Source of the DNA: Lachnospiraceae bacterium
GTDB lineage: Bacteria; Bacillota; Clostridia; Lachnospirales; Lachnospiraceae
Assembly (NCBI GenBank): GCA_017619295.1
Contig: JAFZSQ010000033.1
Span: 1 to 64,000 of the forward strand
Reading direction: 5' to 3'
DNA: 64,000 nucleotides
The translations under genes were made by a program, and so were the position numbers. The notes under the pieces were generated by a model. The model was not told the DNA's origin. It worked only from the letters and a program-made list of their open reading frames with translations, and searched no databases. Numbering within the stretch: position 1 is the first letter of the stretch; the number at the start of each line of letters is the position of its first letter. Shown here piece by piece: positions 42,685-50,598 of the stretch.

Positions 42685-44093
42685 GCCATATCCCCCTCGT
42701 TCTTGTTGGAACCAAGCCTGTTATAAACAAGCAAGGTGATTGTCGAAACGATAATGAAGATAACAATACCAAGAACGGATGCCATGTAGTATCGGCTCTC
42801 CGATCCAAGGGCAATCTTGTATAGCCAGGTAATCAGCAAGTCTGTGTAACCAACACCGCCATCCGCCGCGGAAGCGTTGGGGTTAACAGGGTTACCCGCT
42901 GACAGCAGGTAGATGACATTGAAGTTATTCATGTTACCTGTAAAGCTTGTAAGAAGATAAGGTGCCGTTACAAACAGCATGTAAGGCATGGTAATGTATC
43001 TGAACTGCTGGATGGGATTTGCTCCGTCAATTCTGGATGCCTCGTAAAGGTCTGCAGGGATATTCATGAGAATACCGGTTGCAATAAGCATCAGGTAAGG
43101 AATACCAATCCAGATATTGATAACTACCACAAGGATTCTTGCGTAAGTAGCATTGCCCCAATAGTCTATGGGGGTGTTGATCCATCCCATGTTCATAAGG
43201 AAACCGTTAACGATTCCGCCCTTATCAAACATCTTTGATACATACAAAAGGGAAATGAACTGAGGAATTGCAATGGTAAGAACCAGGATTGTTCTCCAAA
43301 GTTTCTTAAACCTGATTCCCTTTTTGTTGATCATCATGGCCACAAGTATTCCAAGGAAGTAGTTACTGAAGGTTGCCAGGAATGCCCATGCAACCGTCCA
43401 TCCCAAAATGCTTAAGAATACGTTGAAATAAGATCCCTTACCTCCGGCCATGGAGAAAAGAGTTCTGAAGTTTTCCAGTCCAACCCACGTAAAAAGATTG
43501 GTGATGTATCCGTCATGTTTACCATCGTAGTTGGTAAATGCGATGAATATCATGAAAACGATGGGCAAAAACGTAAACAGTGTAATTCCCAGCATAGGAA
43601 GGCTGAGAAGTGTTTTGTAAAAGCCCTCGTCCACCAGTGAGTGGACATCATCTATAAACCTATTGATTTTTTTGCCCTGTTCTTTCTTGACCTGAGCATC
43701 ATAACTCATCTTGATGTTAAGAGCCCAGGTAAGAATGAAGGCAACAATAAGAAATACAGTCAGGATTCCGTAAAGAAGAATCTCGAACGAGTTGTCATTG
43801 TAAGTCGGCACATATGTGTCGAAGAATGCGTCATACTCCTTGGTAGGTCCTACCTTGCCAAGGGAAGGAAGCATTGAAAGCCAATAGCTTCCGCTGTTGA
43901 TCATGTATAGAATAAAAAGAACCTGAAATGTCAGGAATATAAATCCTCTTGCAAGCTGTCCTCTCACTGCGCAGCCGAGTCCCATTATTATTGCGGACAG
44001 CTTGGTGGCTGCATCACCTTTTGCAAAGGATTCTGCGAACCCCGCTTTGTGGAACAGCTCATCATATTTGTTTTCTTTTGTCTTTTTTCCCAT
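42681..44093 (-). CDS. Maltodextrin ABC transporter permease, MalF type
   Basis: A 470-residue permease, longer than most MalF-type partners because of an N-terminal extension with two extra membrane segments (near 30-75 and 105-127). The permease core starts near residue 160. The ATPase-docking EAA loop is ASRIDGANPIQQFRYITMP. It follows the binding-protein gene after a stem-loop at 44156-44185. It forms the channel with the MalG-type subunit. Confidence 0.95.
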   Translation of the reverse strand: MGKKTKENKYDELFHKAGFAESFAKGDAATKLSAIIMGLGCAVRGQLARGFIFLTFQVLFILYMINSGSYWLSMLPSLGKVGPTKEYDAFFDTYVPTYNDNSFEILLYGILTVFLIVAFILTWALNIKMSYDAQVKKEQGKKINRFIDDVHSLVDEGFYKTLLSLPMLGITLFTFLPIVFMIFIAFTNYDGKHDGYITNLFTWVGLENFRTLFSMAGGKGSYFNVFLSILGWTVAWAFLATFSNYFLGILVAMMINKKGIRFKKLWRTILVLTIAIPQFISLLYVSKMFDKGGIVNGFLMNMGWINTPIDYWGNATYARILVVVINIWIGIPYLMLIATGILMNIPADLYEASRIDGANPIQQFRYITMPYMLFVTAPYLLTSFTGNMNNFNVIYLLSAGNPVNPNASAADGGVGYTDLLITWLYKIALGSESRYYMASVLGIVIFIIVSTITLLVYNRLGSNKNEGDMA

Positions 44094-44155
44094 AAGACTA
44101 TCGCCCTTTCCTTTTGGGTAAAAATATATGGTAAGTAAGTATTTTCGTACAGTAA

Positions 44156-44185
44156 GGGGTTGGAGCGGTTGCCCGTTCCAACCCC
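44156..44185 (-). other. Intercistronic stem-loop between binding-protein and malF genes
   Basis: GGGGTTGGA (44156-44164) pairs with TCCAACCCC (44177-44185). No T-run follows on the minus strand, so it is unlikely to be a full terminator. Such hairpins commonly stabilise the upstream binding-protein mRNA, giving more binding protein than permease. Confidence 0.65.
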
Positions 44186-44205
44186 ACTTTTTACTTAATG
44201 TTTAA

Positions 44206-46065
44206 TTACTCGAGAGTAATCTGACCTGACTCGGAATCAAATACGATTGTGTATGTGCCGTCTGCATCAACAACGAAGTTGTCGCCGCCTGCAACGCCAT
44301 CTTTACCGTAGTTGTTATCCCAGTTGTGGCCCTGACGAACCTTGAACTCCTCGCCTGCCTTAAGAGCGAAATCAGCGAGCTTGTATGTCTTACCGTCATC
44401 CTGGATTTCCATCTCGAAATCTGTATCCCACTCTGTGCCGTTAACTGCACCGATAACAGCCCATGCGTGATAGCTTGTCTTCTCGAGTGTTACATCACCC
44501 TTGGAAAGGTCCTCGTTAACAACGAGTTTAACAAAGTAGTAACCATCTTCTTCAACCTTAATGTTGTCGCCGTCTCTTGCGCCGTCAGCACCAAAGTTAA
44601 CATCCCATGCTGCACCCTGACGAACCTTTAACTCGTCACCCGCTTTAAGCTCAAGTGCTTCTGAGTAGTATGTTGCATCGCCTGCTTCAGCTGTTCTTGT
44701 CATAGGGAAGTCTGTATCCCAGTTTGTGCCGCAAAGTGCACCGATTACTGAAAAAGCTTCCTTCTCATCAGAAGTCATGTTGAATACTGCGTTACAATCA
44801 TCATAGTATTTCTGAAGAATCTCTTTAAGAGCTTCATCGGAACCATCAGACTCTTTGATACCTGCGCCGATTGCCTTGGAGATATCCCACCATGAACCGT
44901 GAACGTTACCCTGAGGCTTAGCGAAAGGAGCCTGAGCAGCTAAAGCTGCAAGACCGGGATTTGACTTAACTGCATCGTTGTTCTGAGCGTTTTTGTTTGA
45001 AGGGCCCCACTCGAGAGTATTGAATCTCTCCATCTGGCACTCTTCGCTTGAAAGGTACTGAGCAAGCTTTGATAAGCAAGCGCCCTTAGCGGGATCTGTC
45101 TGAGGCTTAACGCCGATAATCTTTGATCCGCAGAAGGAACCGATCTGATAGCTCTTGCCGTCTACTGAGTATGTAGGCATCTTAGCTGCGCCAAGGTTGT
45201 CACCAAGGATAGCCTTTGCGTCTGCATTCCACCAGGGACCTGCAACAAGTACTGCACAAGGGATAGCTGCTTCAAACTCAGAAACCTGGTCTGTATCTAC
45301 CCAGCAAGGAGAAGAGATAATCTTGTAAAGACCCTTTGCTGCAATAAGTCCATTGTCGGAATTGAATGTATCGTTAATGGAAATGAAGTTTCCGTCGTCG
45401 TCTGTAATCCATGTGGAATCACATCCTGTTCCGAAGAACCAGCCTGCAAGGTACCAGCCGTTGCCGCCTACAGGACAAGCGAATGTTCTGCCTGCAGCTT
45501 CACAAGCTTCGAGGATACCCTCAACTGTCTGTGCCTGCTCGTCAGATACAACGCTCTTATCGTAGAAGATGTAATATCCGTTATCTGATGTGATGGGGTA
45601 ACCATAAAGAGCATCACCTGATGTAACTGCTGCGATTGAACCCTCATCGTTATTCTCTTTAACAAATGCTGCTGCTGCGTCACCAAGCTGAGCAAGAGCG
45701 CCTGCTTGGATAAGTCTTGAAAGCTGGTCCTGTGCGAAGTTGAACATATCAGCACCGGCTTCAACGTCTGTAAGCATCTGAGTAGCTGCGTCAGCCTCAG
45801 AAACTGCTTCGATTGTAGGATTGAGCTTAATTCCGTCTGTGTTGGAATTGTTGAAGTTCTCAATCTGTGTCTTTGTAAGATCTACTGCATTCTCGGGAAC
45901 CCATACGGTAATGTCATATTCATAGCCGTCTGCAGATGCCTCTGTTGTTCCCTCTGTAGCCTTTGAGGTGTCACCACCTGTAGCTGCTTCCTGTTTACCA
46001 CAACCTGCAAGACATGTAACTGTCATAGCTGCGGTAAGAAGAACTGCTAAGAGTTTCTTTTTCAT
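44206..46065 (-). CDS. Starch/maltodextrin-binding lipoprotein with two C-terminal SusE/F-like modules
   Basis: A 619-residue lipoprotein. The signal peptide MKKKLLAVLLTAAMTVTCLA leads to the lipobox Cys (LAGC), then an Ala/Thr/Glu linker and a family-1 solute-binding domain (about 50-420) resembling maltose-binding proteins. The C-terminal end is a pair of repeats (about 437-533 and 534-619), each with TNWDTDF or TEWDTDF, LKAGDELKVRQG or LKAGEEFKVRQG, and a GGDN/DGDN strand. These resemble starch-binding modules of SusE/SusF proteins. The ATG at 46065 is behind GGGAGG; an earlier frame opening at 46149 lies in the promoter region. It is the first gene of the maltodextrin operon. Confidence 0.92.
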   Translation of the reverse strand: MKKKLLAVLLTAAMTVTCLAGCGKQEAATGGDTSKATEGTTEASADGYEYDITVWVPENAVDLTKTQIENFNNSNTDGIKLNPTIEAVSEADAATQMLTDVEAGADMFNFAQDQLSRLIQAGALAQLGDAAAAFVKENNDEGSIAAVTSGDALYGYPITSDNGYYIFYDKSVVSDEQAQTVEGILEACEAAGRTFACPVGGNGWYLAGWFFGTGCDSTWITDDDGNFISINDTFNSDNGLIAAKGLYKIISSPCWVDTDQVSEFEAAIPCAVLVAGPWWNADAKAILGDNLGAAKMPTYSVDGKSYQIGSFCGSKIIGVKPQTDPAKGACLSKLAQYLSSEECQMERFNTLEWGPSNKNAQNNDAVKSNPGLAALAAQAPFAKPQGNVHGSWWDISKAIGAGIKESDGSDEALKEILQKYYDDCNAVFNMTSDEKEAFSVIGALCGTNWDTDFPMTRTAEAGDATYYSEALELKAGDELKVRQGAAWDVNFGADGARDGDNIKVEEDGYYFVKLVVNEDLSKGDVTLEKTSYHAWAVIGAVNGTEWDTDFEMEIQDDGKTYKLADFALKAGEEFKVRQGHNWDNNYGKDGVAGGDNFVVDADGTYTIVFDSESGQITLE

Positions 46066-46101
46066 ATTTGTCCTCCCTATTGTGTAATGAAAAGATTTTC
46101 C

Positions 46102-46277
46102 GAAAGCGTTTTCCCATTGATTTTTTATGGTGCGCAATCGGTTGCTCACTTATAAAGTTAACACCCACTATATGCATTGTCAACGTTTCCAAAATACAAA
46201 AATTGAGGGGTGAAATTGTGCATTTTGCACAACAACTCCCAAAATACGCCAATAATATGCCGAAAACAAACGTTTCC
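46102..46277 (-). promoter_or_regulatory. Promoter and LacI-type operators of the maltodextrin operon
   Basis: On the minus strand the promoter is TTGACA (46178-46183) and TAACTT (46155-46160) with 17 bases between. Around it are several dyads of the LacI/CcpA type: GAAAGCGTTTTC (46102-46113), GCAATCGGTTGC (46134-46145), GTCAACGTTTCC (46179-46190, overlapping the -35) and ACAAACGTTTCC (46266-46277). The site at 46102 is close to a catabolite-responsive element. The LacI gene at the end of the operon is the likely binding partner for the others. Confidence 0.75.
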
Positions 46278-46314
46278 AAAAAAATAAGCGATTGCGCCTG
46301 TTGCGCAACCGCTT
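46278..46314 (-). terminator. Intrinsic terminator downstream of the MFS gene
   Basis: A 12-bp stem with one A-C mismatch (46286-46297 with 46303-46314) and 5-base loop is followed on the minus strand by A and seven T. Confidence 0.85.
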
Positions 46315-46322
46315 GCACTAAT

Positions 46323-46353
46323 GTGCAAAATGGGGACAGTCCCCAAATTGCAC
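46323..46353 (-). repeat. Palindromic hairpin (TGGGGA-CTG-TCCCCA core) after the MFS gene
   Basis: GTGCAA (46323-46328) pairs with TTGCAC (46348-46353) and TGGGGA (46331-46336) with TCCCCA (46340-46345), with AA/AA internal loops. It starts 8 bases after the MFS stop. It shares its core and GTGCA flank with the feo terminator at 37497-37527, and each copy is oriented with the gene it follows. Confidence 0.75.
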
Positions 46354-46360
46354 ATTCTCC

Positions 46361-47590
46361 CTATTCCGGCTGGTTTTCAAGCTTCCTGATGCTTCTCATT
46401 GGCAGAATACTTCCTGCGATAACCAAAAGCATCACCCCTGCCACCTGTATTACTGTGCCCGATCCAAAGCCAACGCCCCGTCCTGTGGCCGCTCCCACTG
46501 CATCCGCTGCCACTCCCGATACGGCATAGGCTATAACATATCCGATCTGTGAAAGGAAACCTATTAGTCCCCATGCTCTTCCCTGGGCATCTGCCCTTAT
46601 GTTTGTTCTTATAAGATAATCAAGGCAGTTGTTGGCTATGGGAAGGGCGGCAAAGAATAAGAATCCAAACACACAAATAACAACCACATTGGTGGTCAAA
46701 ACAAAGCCAAACATGAATGCTCCGGCAAGCATCAAGGAAAGTGACATCAGAAGGGCAAATTTCTTCTTAACGCCCCTGATTCCAAGATATATTGCCGTTA
46801 CCAGCATTCCGCACGCACAAACCGTTTCCGCGATTCCAAGAGTCTTGGGACTTGAAAACGACAGCACAAAGGGCTCCGCCAGAATCTGAAACACTCCCAT
46901 GAACAAAGTTATAAAGGATGCCACAAATACAAGCATCAAAACACCCTTGTTTCCTGTGATAATGCTCCAGCCTTCCTTAAGGCTCTCACCAAATGAAATG
47001 TCCTCTTCCTTAGCATTGGTAGGCGTTCCCTTTCTTACTACCGCCGCACTTATAACCGTAAGGAAAAAGGTGCAGATGTCTATAATAAGAAGAAGCTTAA
47101 CATCGCTTACGGAAAGAAGGAATCCCGCTATAACAGGTGAAAACAGATATCTCGCACTTCCGGCCATGGACACAAGGCCGCTGGCCTTTGAAAACTCTTC
47201 CTTGGTAAGAATGTCTGTTATGGTTGCCTTAAATGAGGGCTCTAAAAGGGCCGAGAAAACCGAACTTATTGTGACGCCGATACAAATCTCGGTAAGGCTT
47301 GCACCGCCCGTCATCATGGCTATCAATATGTAAATAATGCCAATGGCGGAACAACCGTCTCCAATCATCATAAGAAGGCGTCTGTCGTACTTGTCCGCCA
47401 GAACTCCCGCAGGCACTCCAAGAACCAGTGTAGGCAGGAATCCAAGAAGCGTTACGAGGGACATCCCCGCAGCGCTTCCTGTCATGTTGTATATGTAAAC
47501 TCCAAGTCCGAAACTTGTGAGTCCTCCGCCGATTGACGACACAAGTTCCCCCGACCAAAGCAGGAGAAACTTCTTGAAATTAGTGCTCAC
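46361..47590 (-). CDS. MFS transporter (efflux type)
   Basis: A 409-residue major facilitator with about twelve membrane spans. The first loop carries LADKYDRRLLMMIGDG, the MFS A-type motif, and PAGVLADKYDRR is typical of the Bcr/MefA/drug-efflux group. The preferred start is the GTG at 47590 with GAGGAGG 9 bases upstream; it overlaps the stop of the CPBP gene. An upstream in-frame opening at 47632 would place 14 unlikely residues (MADFWRCSLRR) before it. It is under the TetR regulator two genes upstream, so an induced efflux role is plausible. Substrate unknown. Confidence 0.92.
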   Translation of the reverse strand: MSTNFKKFLLLWSGELVSSIGGGLTSFGLGVYIYNMTGSAAGMSLVTLLGFLPTLVLGVPAGVLADKYDRRLLMMIGDGCSAIGIIYILIAMMTGGASLTEICIGVTISSVFSALLEPSFKATITDILTKEEFSKASGLVSMAGSARYLFSPVIAGFLLSVSDVKLLLIIDICTFFLTVISAAVVRKGTPTNAKEEDISFGESLKEGWSIITGNKGVLMLVFVASFITLFMGVFQILAEPFVLSFSSPKTLGIAETVCACGMLVTAIYLGIRGVKKKFALLMSLSLMLAGAFMFGFVLTTNVVVICVFGFLFFAALPIANNCLDYLIRTNIRADAQGRAWGLIGFLSQIGYVIAYAVSGVAADAVGAATGRGVGFGSGTVIQVAGVMLLVIAGSILPMRSIRKLENQPE

Positions 47591-48434
47591 TCTTGGAGTC
47601 CTCCTCAAGCTGCATCTCCAAAAGTCTGCCAACGTGATCCTTCTCGAAGAACAGCTTCTTGTTTGCCAAAACCACGCCCACTACTATTACCGTTAAGACC
47701 CCGGTCTCTATAATCTTTGTCTCGGGAGTCATGGCAATCTTTTCCTGCATGATGTTTATGAAAAGATGGAAAATGATTGTGGCAAGCATGCTTCTTCTGT
47801 TCTTGACATAAAGCCAGGTCTGAAGGAAGTCTACGGGGAATGTGCTTAAAAGGAAGTTGATTACATAAATTGCTCCAAGTTCCTTCAATGTGTAGTGATA
47901 TGTGCCCGGAATCAGGAATAAAGGCAAGTGCCAGCATCCCCATATAGCTGCAAAAATCAAAGACTCTACGAACCAGCTATGGTATTGTCCCACAGCATCT
48001 TCACCATAACCTCTCCAGCCTACTTCCTCAATAATAGAAGCAAGAAGCATGGTTACAAGGGCTGATGAACCTGCAATGGAGAAAGAGAAATCTTCTGTGA
48101 AGGAAAACTGATCCGGTGAACCTCCAAACAAAATTGAGATTCCGATTGAAACTACTACGCCTACTCCGTAAAGTAAAAAGCCCAGTAAAATGTATCCCGG
48201 TTTAATTCTGTAGAAGCCGACGATTTTGCGCTTAAGATCTTCTTTAAGCATCTTGTTCTTAGATGTAAGAACGGTTACCACAGCTGTTGCGGCGGGCATA
48301 ACAAGACCGATAACCATTATGCCAAGCATTGCTGCGTTGTTATTCTTTAAAGCAAGGGCCAATGCCCAGAAGCCCCAGGTCAGGGCAAAAACTATAATAT
48401 AGAACCTTTTGGGTCTGTATGTGTAATGTTCCAT
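47580..48434 (-). CDS. CPBP-family intramembrane protease
   Basis: A 284-residue membrane protein with about eight hydrophobic segments. The CPBP (Abi) motifs are present: IIEEVGWRGYGEDA (EExxxR) near residue 138 and IWGCWHLPLFL (the FxxxH-type segment) near residue 165, plus a later conserved His/Asn helix (FHLFINIM). Such proteins are prenyl-protease-like and occur in bacteriocin immunity, signalling and unknown roles. The gene is second in the TetR operon, 11 bases after tetR, and overlaps the MFS gene. The ATG follows AAGGAG. Confidence 0.88.
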   Translation of the reverse strand: MEHYTYRPKRFYIIVFALTWGFWALALALKNNNAAMLGIMVIGLVMPAATAVVTVLTSKNKMLKEDLKRKIVGFYRIKPGYILLGFLLYGVGVVVSIGISILFGGSPDQFSFTEDFSFSIAGSSALVTMLLASIIEEVGWRGYGEDAVGQYHSWFVESLIFAAIWGCWHLPLFLIPGTYHYTLKELGAIYVINFLLSTFPVDFLQTWLYVKNRRSMLATIIFHLFINIMQEKIAMTPETKIIETGVLTVIVVGVVLANKKLFFEKDHVGRLLEMQLEEDSKSEH

Positions 48435-48445
48435 CTAATATCTCC

Positions 48446-49045
48446 TTATTTTCTGACGAGCTGCGCCACGAAGGCCATGGAGCCGGGCTTCGCGTACAGC
48501 ATCCTTTCGATTGTGTCTATGAAGACCTTTATGTCGGTCTCCGTATAATTGTCAGAGTCGAAAACTTCGTTGGAAAGAATAATTATCATCTTTACTCGCT
48601 CGGGGATGTTGTCGCAGCAAAATTTACCTTCTCTGACGCCCTGCTCAGCCACTTCACATACCAATGGCACAAGCCTCTCCATAAGCTTATTCTTGATCTT
48701 CTCATGCATCAGCAAATTCTCCTGCTCATGTAAAGCATCCTTAATGGTCATTTCCGCCTCGTCAGGCCTGAAGGAGGCGATAACGCCCACAAGCTTTTGC
48801 TCAATCGGATAATCGCTTGCCAATATTGCCTTGGCACGCTCCGTTTCCTTATCAAGCATCAAATCGATTACTTCCTCAAGGGTCTGCTCCTTACTGGGGA
48901 AATAATAGTAATATGTACCCTTGGCAATTCCAGCCTCAGCTATAATGTCGTCAACGCTGGTGTTTTCATATCCCTTTGAAAGGAACATCTTATATGCGAT
49001 TTCCAGCAGTTCCTGTTTTCTTCTTTCACCTTTTTTCATGCGCAT
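48446..49045 (-). CDS. TetR-family transcriptional regulator
   Basis: A 199-residue TetR regulator. The helix-turn-helix is TSVDDIIAEAGIAKGTYYYYF, preceded by the usual helix 1 (ELLEIAYKMFLSKGYEN), followed by a ligand-binding domain with no strong family resemblance. The ATG at 49045 has AAAAGGAG only 4 bases upstream; the next ATG at 49039 has a 10-base spacing and is equally possible. Two near-identical dyads flank the promoter, so it probably represses itself, the CPBP protease and the MFS transporter. The inducer is unknown. Confidence 0.92.
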   Translation of the reverse strand: MRMKKGERRKQELLEIAYKMFLSKGYENTSVDDIIAEAGIAKGTYYYYFPSKEQTLEEVIDLMLDKETERAKAILASDYPIEQKLVGVIASFRPDEAEMTIKDALHEQENLLMHEKIKNKLMERLVPLVCEVAEQGVREGKFCCDNIPERVKMIIILSNEVFDSDNYTETDIKVFIDTIERMLYAKPGSMAFVAQLVRK

Positions 49046-49056
49046 GAATCTCCTTT

Positions 49057-49128
49057 TCGACTCTCGGTCGGTTTTATGATAACCCCTCTTCAAACACTTG
49101 TCAATAACTTTTTTCGACTCTCAGTCGA
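49057..49128 (-). promoter_or_regulatory. tetR promoter flanked by twin operators
   Basis: On the minus strand TTGACA (49099-49104) and TATCAT (49076-49081) are 17 bases apart. A dyad TCGACT-CTC-AGTCGA is found at 49114-49128 upstream of the -35, and TCGACT-CTC-GGTCGG at 49057-49071 just downstream of the -10. Their centres are 57 bases apart. This is a textbook autoregulated TetR arrangement, probably binding two dimers. Confidence 0.88.
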
Positions 49129-49145
49129 TTTTTTTATTTGGAGTA

Positions 49146-49173
49146 TAAAAAAAGAGCAGCCAAAGGCTGCTCT
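49146..49173 (-). terminator. Intrinsic terminator of the anion permease gene
   Basis: A perfect 9-bp stem AGAGCAGCC with its complement and TTT loop is followed on the minus strand by TTTTTTTATAC, 12 bases after the permease stop. Confidence 0.92.
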
Positions 49174-49185
49174 ATAAGGTATTTT

Positions 49186-50475
49186 CTAGAAACAGGGATA
49201 AAGCGTCATACCAATGACCACTGTTGCAATGGCCATAAGAATCGACGGCAACCACCCCATCTTAAGGAGGGTCTTCTGGTCGTATCCGCCGGCCCCCATC
49301 ATCATGGGAACAACTGAAGTTGCCATGGGTGTAATGAGTGAACTCATGGATCCGATATAGCACATCTGCATGATTCCTCTGGGATCACACTTTAAGGATG
49401 CGCAGGTTACCAGGGCAAGGGGAATAAGCACCTTGCTTACCGCTCTGTTATAAAGAAGGCTTGTCATTACAAATGAAGCCACGAAGAATACAGCACCGAT
49501 TACGTAGCTGTTTCTTGTGTTCTGAAGAAGGCCCGCAACTGCACCGCCGACCATATCGCCTGCACCTGTTGCAGCAAAAGCATTACCAAGGGTAACAACA
49601 CCCACATAAAGAAGGATAATGTCGATTCCCATGCTTCCGATGGCCTCTTTGCCTCTTAAGATTCCGCTGGCAACCACAAGGCAGGCTGCAATTGCGGGAA
49701 TAAGCCATGAGGGAAGTCCGAAGGATTTAAACATCAAGCAGATTACTGTTCCAAAGAATGCAACGTAAGCAAGGATTTCCTGCCACATGGGAAGTTTAAC
49801 CTTCTCAGCTGCCTTCTTAGCCTCGAAAAGTCTGATGGGAACCACAGGGTTCTCAGGAGCAAACTTAGGGGCAATGAAGATGGCATAAAGCATAATCAAT
49901 ATGGTTACAGGAAGCTTTATGGACATCTCTGTGAAAATGGTATTCGTAAAGCCCTCGATACCGTACTCGGCAAGAAGACCGTTATTCTCAATATAGTTTC
50001 CAACGTAAGGTCCGATGGGTGTAATTGCGTAAGAGCAGGACACCGTAACAAGACCGATAGAATACATCATCTTTGAAGGCTTGAATCCCATCTCGTCGCA
50101 CATGCCGATAACAAGGGGACAAACAAGCGCAAACAGTGCCGTAATGCTGGGGATAAACTGGCCAAGGATAAATGTAACTATTACATATCCTGCCAAAACC
50201 TTGGTGAAAGACCCTTTAGAAACCTTATAAACGATTCCTGATAACTTGGGAACCAGCTGGGTTCTGTTAAGACCTGCCGCAATGATAAACATTGAAGCCA
50301 TTGTTACTGCCACGCTGCTTCCGATGTTTGATAAAGCCTGTGAGGGCTCTACACATCCCGTTGCTACCAATACCAGCATTCCAAGCATGGATGTGATGGC
50401 CATTGGGATTTTATTCAGGCAGAAGCTTATAATCATAAGCAGGAATACTGCCAGGGTGATGTACATCTGAATCAT
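49186..50475 (-). CDS. SLC13/DASS-like anion permease
   Basis: A 429-residue transporter with about eleven membrane spans and two internally related halves. The conserved elements ITPIGPYVGNY in the first half and SSLITPMATSVVPMMMGAGG in the second are like the anion-binding hairpin tips of the divalent anion:sodium symporter superfamily. It is a lone gene with its own promoter and terminator. Dicarboxylates or sulfate are typical substrates; the specific one cannot be set. The ATG follows GAGGAG. Confidence 0.82.
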   Translation of the reverse strand: MIQMYITLAVFLLMIISFCLNKIPMAITSMLGMLVLVATGCVEPSQALSNIGSSVAVTMASMFIIAAGLNRTQLVPKLSGIVYKVSKGSFTKVLAGYVIVTFILGQFIPSITALFALVCPLVIGMCDEMGFKPSKMMYSIGLVTVSCSYAITPIGPYVGNYIENNGLLAEYGIEGFTNTIFTEMSIKLPVTILIMLYAIFIAPKFAPENPVVPIRLFEAKKAAEKVKLPMWQEILAYVAFFGTVICLMFKSFGLPSWLIPAIAACLVVASGILRGKEAIGSMGIDIILLYVGVVTLGNAFAATGAGDMVGGAVAGLLQNTRNSYVIGAVFFVASFVMTSLLYNRAVSKVLIPLALVTCASLKCDPRGIMQMCYIGSMSSLITPMATSVVPMMMGAGGYDQKTLLKMGWLPSILMAIATVVIGMTLYPCF

Positions 50476-50519
50476 TCTTTACTACTCCTCTTCATTTAAT
50501 ATGTTAAGCACACTAGGCA

Positions 50520-50525
50520 ATTATA
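50520..50525 (-). promoter_or_regulatory. Extended -10 promoter of the anion permease gene
   Basis: On the minus strand TGGTATAAT (TG extension and perfect TATAAT) lies 45 bases before the ATG. The -35 region overlaps the end of the secDF terminator and is weak. Confidence 0.55.
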
Positions 50526-50544
50526 CCAGTAAATCATTGTACAG

Positions 50545-50572
50545 AAAAGGGGAAGAGATTAATCTCTTCCCC
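50545..50572 (-). terminator. Probable terminator of secDF
   Basis: A perfect 12-bp palindrome GGGGAAGAGATT with its complement (50549-50572) is followed by only four T on the minus strand. It lies 26 bases after the secDF stop. The short T-run makes efficiency uncertain. Confidence 0.6.
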
Positions 50573-50598
50573 AAAACTTACATATATTTTTATTCAGA

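Noticed and set aside
46068..46529. 153-residue open frame on the plus strand across the maltodextrin promoter and the MFS end
   Set aside because: It crosses operators, two hairpins and the end of a real gene; the Cys-rich stretch is a translation of the terminator.
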